DNA of 64,000 nt from Chitinophaga pinensis DSM 2588 (GCF_000024005.1 NC_013132.1:5946001-6010000), one strand, 5' to 3'; shown: positions 7,635 to 15,052, numbered from the stretch's first letter. Numbers and translations: made by a program. Notes: generated by a model not told the origin, from the letters alone.

Positions 7635-8645
7635 CTATCTTTTAAAATTAGGGTTAGGAATAAAATCTCCGAGCGTTCCATCCGAATTAACCTTATAGGC
7701 CCCCCTGATATCTGTGTTTTTTATTTGATCAGGGACTGAAACTTCGTTTTCATAATGCCATTTATTTGACGTCCCATATTTTGCATTGATATCAATCCCA
7801 TTTTTTTGAAATCTAATTTCATATACAAAGTATCCATAATCTGCCGCAAGATCCTTCAATTTAGTAGTTGATATATAAGCACTATTCTTGGGATTGGATT
7901 GTAGATGCTCCCATAAATCATAATTCGTTCCTTTTGCTTTAAAACCATTCACAAACTTATTTGAAGGTTCACTCATAGAACCTCGATATAAATACGGCTC
8001 TTTAGGCACGGAACTTAGTTCTGCTTTCGCAAGCATACCAGCTCCTACTAAGTTTGCACTTGCTGCGGCAATATTTATATCCTTATTTAACCGCTGCTTC
8101 GCCGCTTCTATCTCATCAATTCTAAATTGCAACTCCTCACTTGAAAAATACTGAACCTGCTGCTTTCCATTATTGTCCGTATAGGTATATTTTCCATAAT
8201 TGGCTTTCTTTAGTTCAGGAGAAAACTCAAAGAACGCAAACGAACCATTATCTGGTTTGGGCACTTTTTGATATGTTATAGCACTATGAGCGGCTATCTG
8301 TTTATCTGTCTGAGGTGCTCCTAGAAGATGAATGCTTATATCTGTTTGTTGCTTCCAAACGTTGTCAGTGACTGTTAGTACTGTCTTACCGCCCGACATC
8401 GTATAAGAGTATGTTTTTACTCTCTTTTCAGCGCCATCCAGATCAATACTTCTAATAACGTCATTCTCTGCAAAAGCATAAGTACTATTCCATGGATACT
8501 CTACACTCAACGGATCCACACTCAAAAACTTACCTATCCTCGGATCATACACCCGCATTCCATAATCTTGCTGATTCCCCTCGCCCTTCACCTCATCATC
8601 ATTCTCCTTCCCATTAAACCCATAACGATATCCCCCACTACTCAA
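7635..8645 (-). CDS. Orphan Rhs C-terminal cassette with pertussis-like ADP-ribosyltransferase tail
   Basis: Residues 1-74 are Rhs core ([20 protein letters not shown] to [10 protein letters not shown]) and have no true start: the frame begins at a TTG that is a core codon. Core homology continues to about 8694 ([10 protein letters not shown]) across a one-base frameshift. A linker follows, then a tail at about residues 217-325. The tail has YLYRGS (R221), [24 protein letters not shown] (259-261), YFVYEIR and [12 protein letters not shown] (E299/E301). The order and the RG...STT...ExE residues match pertussis-toxin S1-like ADP-ribosyltransferases. It is silent unless recombined onto a full Rhs gene. 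Confidence 0.75.
   Translation of the reverse strand: MSSGGYRYGFNGKENDDEVKGEGNQQDYGMRVYDPRIGKFLSVDPLSVEYPWNSTYAFAENDVIRSIDLDGAEKRVKTYSYTMSGGKTVLTVTDNVWKQQTDISIHLLGAPQTDKQIAAHSAITYQKVPKPDNGSFAFFEFSPELKKANYGKYTYTDNNGKQQVQYFSSEELQFRIDEIEAAKQRLNKDINIAAASANLVGAGMLAKAELSSVPKEPYLYRGSMSEPSNKFVNGFKAKGTNYDLWEHLQSNPKNSAYISTTKLKDLAADYGYFVYEIRFQKNGIDINAKYGTSNKWHYENEVSVPDQIKNTDIRGAYKVNSDGTLGDFIPNPNFKR
8474..8645 (-). repeat. Rhs core segment repeated at 16188-16363
   Basis: The sequence here is highly similar, in the same orientation, to 16188-16363 in the main Rhs gene. It encodes the block from [13 protein letters not shown] to [16 protein letters not shown]. Such a shared core is the expected crossover site for swapping the variable toxin tail of the main gene with this orphan. 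Confidence 0.75.
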
Positions 8646-8768
8646 CCCTCTCCCCAGGCATCAACGTCCCAAACGGATTTTTACTCAAAGAACTGACCCT
8701 AAGATATCCTTTTTTCTTTCATCTGTATTTTCATTTGAAACAAAAAAAATAACACGCACGTATGCGGG

Positions 8769-8882
8769 ATGAGGGATGCGTTACTAAAGCTGATCTTTAT
8801 CCTGCTGATCATCAACGAACTAACGTACAGCATTTGTATCCCGATCACCGCATCCTTTATCCTGCAGACGGAAGCAAGATAG
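8769..8882 (+). CDS. Possible small hydrophobic peptide, 37 aa
   Basis: The frame MRDALLKLIFILLIINELTY SICIPITASFILQTEAR is short, hydrophobic and starts with a charged N-terminus, like a single-span membrane peptide. Two other frames are also open over the same bases. No clear ribosome-binding site or homologue is known to me. It lies at the edge of the GC-rich island. Confidence 0.25.
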   Translation: MRDALLKLIFILLIINELTYSICIPITASFILQTEAR

Positions 8883-8984
8883 TACTGCAGATGACCAGGG
8901 TACTGCTGCTCACGTTCGCTGCGCCTTGTTCTTCGCATCGATCAGGGAACTGACCTCTGGTAGCTATAATCTCACGCTTAATAG

Positions 8985-9345
8985 CGATCCCCCGCCACCA
9001 CCGCCATGCCGCCACGGTCGCTGTGGTGGGAGTGCGCAGCGGTAGCGGAGCACGGAGCCACAGCTGGCCGCGCTAGACCTTATCAGGGCCAGGAGCGCAG
9101 CGGATGGCAGAGACAAAAAGATAAGGCCGTGGCGGCTAAAGCAGGTGGCGGACGGACGAAGGCAGCAAAGGGATGACTGTAGCAGCGCCAACTGTGCGTT
9201 AGCCGCCAGACCGGGAGCTGCCCGAACGCAGGGCGATGGGGTGCAAAAACTGTGACAGGCTGCACACGGAACACCCTTACCGTAGGCAGCCTGCGCAGCC
9301 TGGCGCATGTTTTTGTGCACACGGAGACCGGAGTGAGACCGCTGC
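8985..9345. other. GC-rich structured non-coding island
   Basis: GC rises sharply above the flanks over about 350 bases. Inverted repeats include GCTGTGG (9020-9026) with CCACAGC (9058-9064) and CCTTATC (9078-9084) with GATAAGG (9120-9126). Open frames here are arginine-, proline- and cysteine-rich and overlap on the same strand in different phases, typical of spurious frames in GC-rich DNA. It may be a relic of an integrative conjugative element's transfer-origin region or a structured RNA; I cannot tell which. Confidence 0.5.
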
Positions 9346-9413
9346 TCCTGTTTCTATTGATAAGGAGCTTATAAACCCTGTTGGAAGGCTTTTGATAGGT
9401 TGATTGGCGGTTC

Positions 9414-9437
9414 TGGTCCCGATGGGACTTGAACCTA
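9414..9437 (-). other. tRNA 3'-end-like fragment
   Basis: On the minus strand the bases read TAGGTTCAAGTCCCATCG then GGACCA. This looks like a T-arm (GG-TTCAAGT-CC) and the 3' half of an acceptor stem with CA. No matching 5' half, D-arm or anticodon arm occurs upstream, so it is a fragment, as left by elements that integrate into tRNA 3' ends. Confidence 0.4.
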
Positions 9438-9542
9438 ACTTATAAACTCACGACTGGCAAGGATTAGATTTTCTAAAAAGCAACATACACACGATTTACA
9501 CTCCCTTTACGTATGTTTGTACATGCCTCTGATAACCGATTG

Positions 9543-9575
9543 TTTGGACGCGGGTTCGATTCCGCAGACTCCACA
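9543..9575 (+). other. tmRNA (ssrA) 3'-end-like fragment
   Basis: The sequence GGACGCGGGTTCGATTCC followed by GCAGACTCCACA closely resembles the T-arm and acceptor end of bacterial tmRNA. One C is missing from the 3' T-stem, so it cannot fold perfectly. No tmRNA body lies upstream. The ssrA 3' end is a classic integration site, so this is probably an attachment-site remnant. Confidence 0.45.
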
Positions 9576-9587
9576 ATGATCTCCCAT

Positions 9588-9616
9588 TGACCTACTGCTT
9601 AGAAGGCAGTGGCTCA
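9588..9616. other. Short hairpin next to the tmRNA-like fragment
   Basis: ACTGC (9594-9598), a 7-nt loop TTAGAAG and GCAGT (9606-9610), extended by TGA/TCA at the ends. The shape resembles an anticodon arm, but nothing else of a tRNA surrounds it. It could be a recombinase accessory site or a terminator. Confidence 0.35.
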
Positions 9617-9761
9617 TTAATAGATTAGCAGCGTGCCTTCGTATGGATTCTTATATAAATGGATATCAATAACTTACAAACAAAGTGTGTCTTTTTTGTG
9701 TCGTAGACCCAGGTAACATTTTACCCATCAGCCACTACCTCCTATACCCCACCCATACAGG

Positions 9762-9804
9762 ACGTATACACCCTTCATACATGCCGTATATACGACGTAT
9801 ACGT
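9762..9804. other. Clustered palindromes, candidate recombination site
   Basis: Two perfect 10-bp palindromes abut: CGTATATACG (9785-9794) and ACGTATACGT (9795-9804). A further ACGTATAC occurs at 9762-9769. The cluster lies 21 bases beyond the stop of the distal recombinase gene. Many tyrosine recombinase genes sit next to their attachment site, so this is a candidate att core or arm-binding cluster. Confidence 0.4.
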
Positions 9805-9825
9805 GGACTTGAACAGCTAAACGCT

Positions 9826-10689
9826 TCACTTTATCGGGTGGTACAGCTCTATGGCTGACTGTAAACGGTACACATCATCCTGGCGGTATCTTTCTGTACT
9901 CGAGGGGTATTTATGACCTGCGAACTGCTGCACAACACCTATATCATGACCCTGGCTAAACAGGTTGGCTATCACACTCTGACGGATACGCTGCGCACTG
10001 ACTTCCCGACCCCGGTAAAGACCCCTATAAATCCGTTTTACATGTTTACTGATCTCTGTTCCGGGCATTCCTTTACCACGATGACCAACCAGTAATAAAT
10101 CGCTCTCTGAGCCCCTTAAAAGCTGCGGATGCACTTCCGACAGGTAACTAGTCAGCCAGTCTATTTGTAACGGTTTTAAGGGTAACTCACGCCTGTTGGT
10201 GACCGCCGTACCCTTTATATACACACTGCCTTTCTCCAATAATATATCTGATACTGATAATGCCGATAACTCGCCCACCGTCAACCCCTGGTACACCAAT
10301 AAGCTTATTAACACCTTATTGCGAAGAGCAAGTACACTATAACGTTCCTCCCGCTCCAGTAAAACTTCCAGTTCTGCACCACTGAACAGGTCCTGTAACT
10401 GGATGTCCCTGCTACGCTTATCCCGTAGACGGATATTACGCGCTGGATGATCCAGACGCGCACCTATCTGACACAGATAATCATAATACACTTTGATACT
10501 GCTTACGATTCGGTGTAAGGTGTAGCTATTACGGTAACGGTGACGTAATACACCTATATAGCTCATTAGATCGGAGTAAACGGCCCCTGCTGCTTCAGGG
10601 TAAGCCGATAAAAAATGGTTGATCTCACGCAGATAAGAGGCCGCCGTACTGGCGGTATAATGTTGTTGTAAATATTTGTCTAAGGTCAT
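9826..10689 (-). CDS. Tyrosine recombinase 2, catalytically degenerate
   Basis: A 287-aa integrase-fold protein with an N-terminal SAM-like domain (about 1-90) and a C-terminal catalytic domain (about 100-287). Lys159, Arg236, His259 (FAGHKYPSS) and Tyr268 (TERYRQ) are in place. However, the first catalytic arginine is Thr137 (YQGLTVGEL) and the box-II histidine is Gln233 (AQRIRQ). Its start overlaps the stop of recombinase 1 by 4 nt, so the two are co-translated. Loss of Arg I should abolish independent strand cleavage. It may work as a structural partner of recombinase 1, as in multi-recombinase elements; this is inference. Confidence 0.85.
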   Translation of the reverse strand: MTLDKYLQQHYTASTAASYLREINHFLSAYPEAAGAVYSDLMSYIGVLRHRYRNSYTLHRIVSSIKVYYDYLCQIGARLDHPARNIRLRDKRSRDIQLQDLFSGAELEVLLEREERYSVLALRNKVLISLLVYQGLTVGELSALSVSDILLEKGSVYIKGTAVTNRRELPLKPLQIDWLTSYLSEVHPQLLRGSESDLLLVGHRGKGMPGTEISKHVKRIYRGLYRGREVSAQRIRQSVIANLFSQGHDIGVVQQFAGHKYPSSTERYRQDDVYRLQSAIELYHPIK

Positions 10690-11540
10690 ATTACTGCCAG
10701 TTGATGGGCGCCAACTTTCGCATAGATCTGCGTCGCTTCCAGGTGACGGTGGCCTAAAAAGTCACGTACATATTCAAGCGACATACCGCCCTGTAACAGG
10801 TGCGTTGCGATACTATGACGTAAATAATGAAGACTGATCCCTTGCCATAATCCTGCACGACCAACCAACCCTTTCAGTAAGCGGTTGTAACTACTACCAC
10901 TCATGCGCCTGCCTTCCCGGTTTAACATAAACGCACCTTTCTCTACTGCTCCGGATTTACGATATTCTTCCAGGTAAACACCTAACTCCCCCGCCACTTT
11001 GCCCGTTAACGGGATCACCCTGCGGCTCGCACCTTTTCCAGAGCGAACATATAATAACCGGTGACGCACCTGCACATCTCTGACGTTTAACATCTCCGCC
11101 TCACTACGACGCAACCCACAACTGTAAAACAAGTGTAACATCACTTTCTCACGCATACTGATTGCTGCCGTAAACAACGCTTCCACTACCTCAACACTGA
11201 GCGCTTCACGCCTGCCGCTGGCATGTCTACGGAACTTTAACCCACTCATCGGATTATACTGCAACCCGTCACTACTCTCCTGCCAGCTAAAAAACACTTT
11301 TAACGCATACACATAATGACTGATCATGATTCCGCTCAATGCCCCTGACCGGTATTTTAAAGGACGGATATGTAACCACTCATAAAATAACACTATGATA
11401 CCAGGGCTTATTTCTACGATGCTTTTAAAACCACCATATTCCAAAAATTCTCGCACACATGCGGGCAGCATCCGCTGTGTACTAAGCCCATAGCCACTTT
11501 GCTGTAAATAATTTTGGAACTGTATAATATAAACCTCCAT
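10686..11540 (-). CDS. Tyrosine recombinase 1, XerD-like, catalytically complete
   Basis: 284 aa. An N-terminal SAM-like core-binding domain (about 1-100) precedes the catalytic domain. All expected residues are visible: Arg144 (SCGLRRSE), Lys169 (RSGKG), His238 and Arg241 (HYLRHSIATHL), His264 (LGHRHLEAT) and Tyr273 (QIYAKV). It is therefore probably active in site-specific integration or excision. It lies between the primase and the degenerate recombinase 2 in one operon. The length is usual for XerC/XerD-like transposon recombinases. Confidence 0.9.
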   Translation of the reverse strand: MEVYIIQFQNYLQQSGYGLSTQRMLPACVREFLEYGGFKSIVEISPGIIVLFYEWLHIRPLKYRSGALSGIMISHYVYALKVFFSWQESSDGLQYNPMSGLKFRRHASGRREALSVEVVEALFTAAISMREKVMLHLFYSCGLRRSEAEMLNVRDVQVRHRLLYVRSGKGASRRVIPLTGKVAGELGVYLEEYRKSGAVEKGAFMLNREGRRMSGSSYNRLLKGLVGRAGLWQGISLHYLRHSIATHLLQGGMSLEYVRDFLGHRHLEATQIYAKVGAHQLAVI

Positions 11541-11597
11541 GCTACCACTATGACGTTTTTGGTGTTTTTACCCCCCTTGAGCATTTTTCCGGAACAC

Positions 11598-11685
11598 GGA
11601 ACGCCAGGCACTTTTTCCAGTGTTTACGCCACTTCTAGCGTTCCACTGGCGTTCCGTAGCGTTCCAGATCACCTGCTGGCGTTCC
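11598..11685. repeat. Helically phased GCGTTCC iteron-like array
   Basis: GCGTTCC occurs four times on the plus strand, starting at 11638, 11649, 11659 and 11679, with spacings of 11, 10 and 20 bases, close to whole turns of DNA. An inverted copy GGAACGC sits at 11598-11604. The array overlaps the last codons of the primase gene and the gap before recombinase 1. Phased short repeats beside a primase are typical of replication initiation or recombinase-binding sites. Confidence 0.55.
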
Positions 11686-14334
11686 AACTTTAATCGCTGA
11701 TAACTGATTAGATAGGTGTGTCCGGATACGCTCACGAAGACCCTGATAGTTATCCCAGTAAACGATCTTGTACGTAAAGCCCTTATTGTGGTGACCTCCA
11801 CAGGTACAGATATATTCAAGCCGTACCAGATCCTGGGCGTAACGGAACAACTGGGTCTTGCTCAGATGTAAGCCCTGACGGATCTCTCGTAACGTAAACT
11901 CCGACTGACTATAATGAGTCCCATATTTACCACGTAAGTACTCCTTTAACTGCTCATAAAACTGTCGCAGACTACCGTCCAGTTCATCTACCTTTAATAC
12001 AATGCTGTCGAACATGATACCGATCGCTGATTCCACATCACTCAACTCAGCGACCAACCGACCTTTACTATCCCGCCTCCTTTGGTACTGATGTAACAAG
12101 GTCACCATCTTCACAAAGTTTAAAAACAGGTCATGTAAACGACGGATCTTATGCGCATCTTCTGGTAACTGTAAACGACCTGCATAGGGATTCACCACCT
12201 CTAACGGTTCTAAGCTGCGTACCAGGTTACGGATAAATTCTTTACGTTCCTGTTCTCTACCTGTATCTATCTCCCCTGCTGCTTTACTGTTCTGATAACC
12301 AATAATACGCCGCGTCTGCTCCCCGCTCTCGTCTACCGCTATCAGGAACACTCGGCTCATATTATCCTCATACAGCTCCCCTCTCGTCGTACAAGCAAGA
12401 CTCGCTATCGGACCTCTTACCGTCTTCTGGCCACTCGTGATCTGACCATTATCCAGCTTAATGCTGGTCGCACTGTTTAACTCTCCATTACTCTGCAACT
12501 CACGGAACGCGAACTCTGCCTCCTCACTCAACCCGTCTATATCTTCCAGGCATAACAACCGGTTCATAAAGTAACGTTCAGGATAATTGTATAATACCTT
12601 ATCACTTACCCGCGTCAGACGCGTCACTTTCTCAGGCGGTATACAGTCTGATACCTGCTTTAATAAACGCGTCTTTCCACTTCCACTACTCCCCTGTATC
12701 AGTGCATGTAAAGGCGCAGGCATCTTATAACTCAGTGCTACCAACAATAAAAACAAACGGTTCTGTTCCTCTCCGACTATACCCGTTTCTCCTAATAATA
12801 CATTCAATGCCTGTAATAAGTCTTCCTGACGCAAAAAACGAACGGCTGTATTACGGGCTGATTCACTCAAAGTATACACCGCAACGCTTTCAGCAGCTGT
12901 TGATTCTCCTTTTCCCTGTTCTGCCTCCCGGTACCCGTCCAGCAGGTCTGTCAACCGGTAGAGGTCCTGTTCCACCACATCTTTGCGCAAGCCCAGTTTC
13001 TCACCTGCCTCCCTGCATAAGCGTTCTACCTGTTTGTCCTCATACAGGTCTACTTTATTACGGCTCTTTTGACTACTCTCTTTATGCTCGATCACCAGCG
13101 TGACCTTCATACTGTCCAGCTGCTTACTGAGTCCTCCCTGTATATAGTAATTACCCCCTGTACCCACATACAGTAACTTATAGGGATTACGGCTGTCTAA
13201 TACGGTGCCATCTGATACAACCGCCGTGCTTTCCGGTGATGATGGGGTTATTTTTTCAGCTGATACTTCAGTTGAAAAAAATAAACTAGTCCTACTTTGC
13301 AATAACTCCGTAAACACCTCTGCCGTATGGCTCACGCCCATACTATTAATGTCCTCTCCATCTGGCAGTACAATGCTGCTCAGCTGGACATAAGGCAGAC
13401 GTTCCTTTAAGGAACTGCTGTATTTCTCTACCGCCTTACGACCTGCTTCATCCCCATCAAAAGCAAAAATGATCTCCTGCAGCTGACCTAAACCCACTAT
13501 TGCCGCCTCATGCTCTGAGGTCAACCCATTCGTACCATAACAGGCAAGGATACCATACCCCTTACCTATCTCATGATGCTGTAACAAAGTCGCTGCATCT
13601 ATCACCGATTCGGTCAGGATCAACCGGGTGATAGCTGATTTCGGATAACCTGGATACAAGCCCTTTCGGTCTTTCAGGTAATAATGACGCTGGTCACTAT
13701 CATTGACCGTACTGCGGAAGTACATCCCACTGATTTCACCGCCGCTATCCCGTAACGCAAACGCGATACAATATTTCCCAAAAGGTTTATAAGCCTGGGT
13801 TCCTTCGCGGGTATTAGAACCCCAGGCAGACAGTAAACCTACCGATACACATGCCGATATCAACGCTTCATCCCTGCGGGCGCCATGATGGAACTGCGCC
13901 GTATTATAGCCAACTTCTAAACGGGTAATGTCTAAGCCGCGGCTTTGCAGATACGCTTGCGCAGGTTTGCTGTTATGGATCGCATTCTTAAAATAGGTAA
14001 ACATATAGTTCAGGATGCCTGAACGGCTAACCGGTACAGCAGCGACCGCACTCGTACTTCCGCCTATCAGCTCCTTACATTTCAGGATCGCTTCCCGTTT
14101 ACTGATACCATCCTTATGCATCACAAAGTCGATCACATCCAGCGACTTGCCATGCGTCTTACAGTTACTGCTAAAACAATAACAGGTTTGCGTCTTGTAA
14201 TACACCTGCAGGCTCGGGGTCTTGTCATCATGGAACGGGCAGTGTAATCGCAGGTGCTTATCAGGTTTTAACCCGTAATGCATCAGCACCTGCGATAACG
14301 TTAGCTGCTGCTTAATGGCTGCTATTTCCATCAT
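11635..14334 (-). CDS. Primase-ATPase: CHC2 zinc finger, Toprim and P-loop domain
   Basis: 899 aa. A CHC2 zinc-binding domain lies at about 28-65 (C32, H35, C53, C58), as in DnaG. A Toprim domain spans about 237-325, with Glu242 (LTESVID) and the DxD of FAFDGDEAGRKA (D293, D295). A linker leads to a P-loop ATPase with Walker A GSSGSGKT (548-555) and Walker B-like LCLEDID (594-600). The C-terminal part looks like a winged-helix region. This combination implies primer synthesis coupled to a DNA-motor or initiator activity for element replication. Its start overlaps the symE stop, so translation is coupled. Confidence 0.85.
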   Translation of the reverse strand: MMEIAAIKQQLTLSQVLMHYGLKPDKHLRLHCPFHDDKTPSLQVYYKTQTCYCFSSNCKTHGKSLDVIDFVMHKDGISKREAILKCKELIGGSTSAVAAVPVSRSGILNYMFTYFKNAIHNSKPAQAYLQSRGLDITRLEVGYNTAQFHHGARRDEALISACVSVGLLSAWGSNTREGTQAYKPFGKYCIAFALRDSGGEISGMYFRSTVNDSDQRHYYLKDRKGLYPGYPKSAITRLILTESVIDAATLLQHHEIGKGYGILACYGTNGLTSEHEAAIVGLGQLQEIIFAFDGDEAGRKAVEKYSSSLKERLPYVQLSSIVLPDGEDINSMGVSHTAEVFTELLQSRTSLFFSTEVSAEKITPSSPESTAVVSDGTVLDSRNPYKLLYVGTGGNYYIQGGLSKQLDSMKVTLVIEHKESSQKSRNKVDLYEDKQVERLCREAGEKLGLRKDVVEQDLYRLTDLLDGYREAEQGKGESTAAESVAVYTLSESARNTAVRFLRQEDLLQALNVLLGETGIVGEEQNRLFLLLVALSYKMPAPLHALIQGSSGSGKTRLLKQVSDCIPPEKVTRLTRVSDKVLYNYPERYFMNRLLCLEDIDGLSEEAEFAFRELQSNGELNSATSIKLDNGQITSGQKTVRGPIASLACTTRGELYEDNMSRVFLIAVDESGEQTRRIIGYQNSKAAGEIDTGREQERKEFIRNLVRSLEPLEVVNPYAGRLQLPEDAHKIRRLHDLFLNFVKMVTLLHQYQRRRDSKGRLVAELSDVESAIGIMFDSIVLKVDELDGSLRQFYEQLKEYLRGKYGTHYSQSEFTLREIRQGLHLSKTQLFRYAQDLVRLEYICTCGGHHNKGFTYKIVYWDNYQGLRERIRTHLSNQLSAIKVGTPAGDLERYGTPVER

Positions 14335-14530
14335 GCGCCTTTTTAATGATCAGCTTTTCCTTACTCACAATGATCTCTATCGGATCCCCTACATTAAAGC
14401 CCGCTTCTTCCAGCCATAGACCCCGTACATTCAGCCAGGGCACCTTACGGTATTTCTGCCAGTAATTACTTACTTCCTGATACTGACCATGCAGTTTACC
14501 ACGACGAAGTGTTTTGCTTACAGTTTTCAT
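14312..14530 (-). CDS. SymE-like protein, module copy 3 (intact)
   Basis: 72 aa from the ATG at 14530 (MKTVSKTLRRGKLHG). It holds the SymE core PWLNVRGLWLEEAGFNVGDP and the strand IEIIVSKEKLIIKK. The frame stays open upstream to 14572, but that stretch contains the promoter of this gene. It overlaps the primase by 23 nt and so belongs to the element operon. In E. coli SymE is an SOS toxin; here it could be an addiction component, or an AbrB-like DNA-binding protein controlling the element. Confidence 0.8.
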   Translation of the reverse strand: MKTVSKTLRRGKLHGQYQEVSNYWQKYRKVPWLNVRGLWLEEAGFNVGDPIEIIVSKEKLIIKKAHDGNSSH

Positions 14531-15013
14531 AAAAAATATTTTTTCACAACAGATTTGTTGCAAACATAACATATCAATCTTAATTCAACAAGACTTTTAT
14601 AGTTTGATTACGCTATTTATGTTTCATAAATTCGCACAAACACTATTCTAACCGTTGTTTTTACTACAGATATGAAGCAGATTACTTTCGGCAAAAGGCT
14701 TACTGAGGTGAGGAAAGACAAAAAACTATCTCAGGACGAGATAGCTAAAAAGGTAGGCGTACATGGGGCTGTCATTGGCAGGTATGAACGGGATGAAGTA
14801 AAACCCTCTATTGAGATGGCCGCCAATATCGCTGCCGCGCTGGAAGTCTCATTAGACTATCTCGTTGGTAACACTGATCTACTTCTGGACCAGACTATCC
14901 TCGACAGGATTATGGATATTCAAAAACTAAGTGACCAGGATAAAGCAGATGCCTTTAAACTACTGGATATGTTCCTTCGTGACGCAAAGGCCAGACATGC
15001 TTATCATAAACAA
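14460..15013. repeat. Direct repeat of about 560 bp shared with 6560-7122
   Basis: The symE 5' part, the whole divergent promoter region and the XRE gene match 6560-7122 in the same orientation, with very few differences in the intergenic part and XRE gene and more within symE. Recombination between the two copies would delete about 7.9 kb, including the ADP-ribosyltransferase orphan and both recombinases. Confidence 0.8.
14561..14634. promoter_or_regulatory. Divergent promoters of XRE/SymE copy 3
   Basis: Leftward: CAAACATA (14561-14568) reads TATGTTTG, an exact -7 box for symE and the element operon, with TTG about 20 nt upstream. Rightward: TTTG at 14603-14606, a 20-nt spacer and TAAATTCG at 14627-14634, one base off consensus; copy 2 has TAAATTTG. 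A small palindrome CAACA-GATT-TGTTG lies in the symE leader and is a candidate operator. Confidence 0.6.
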
Positions 15014-15016
15014 TAA
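14672..15016 (+). CDS. XRE-family regulator, module copy 3
   Basis: 114 aa. The helix-turn-helix is at about residues 10-60 (LSQDEIAKKVGVHGAVIGRY), followed by SLDYLVGNT and a C-terminal helical segment ending RDAKARHAYHKQ. It is divergent from symE and the primase/recombinase operon with a 141-bp shared control region, like a phage or ICE repressor. It probably represses the symE operon and its own gene; the operator is not proven. The lack of a metallopeptidase domain means induction would need another signal. Confidence 0.88.
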   Translation: MKQITFGKRLTEVRKDKKLSQDEIAKKVGVHGAVIGRYERDEVKPSIEMAANIAAALEVSLDYLVGNTDLLLDQTILDRIMDIQKLSDQDKADAFKLLDMFLRDAKARHAYHKQ

Positions 15017-15052
15017 GAAGATGCTATCTCAGCAACTCTAAGACAACCTCTT

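Larger units (their letters stand above)
9755..15016 (-). mobile_element. Candidate mobile element: XRE / SymE-primase-recombinase-recombinase
   Basis: Four leftward genes are tightly packed: SymE-like (stop overlaps the primase start by 23 nt), primase-ATPase, recombinase 1 (95-nt gap) and recombinase 2 (4-nt overlap). A divergent XRE regulator stands at the right end and palindromes at the left end. Replication, integration and control functions are all present but no transfer genes. The element separates the main Rhs/immunity unit from its orphan cassettes. Exact ends are not proven, as I found no terminal direct repeat. Confidence 0.6.

Noticed and set aside
8964-9322. Open frames rich in Arg, Cys and Pro over the GC-rich island
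   Set aside because: Two frames overlap on one strand, with biased composition and no domain; this is expected in GC-rich non-coding DNA.
9594-9610. Anticodon-arm-like hairpin as part of a tRNA
   Set aside because: No acceptor stem, D-arm or T-arm in the right order around it, and the implied AGA anticodon is not normal for bacteria.
12702-13103. Plus-strand open frame inside the primase gene
   Set aside because: Antisense to the primase with no recognisable protein features.
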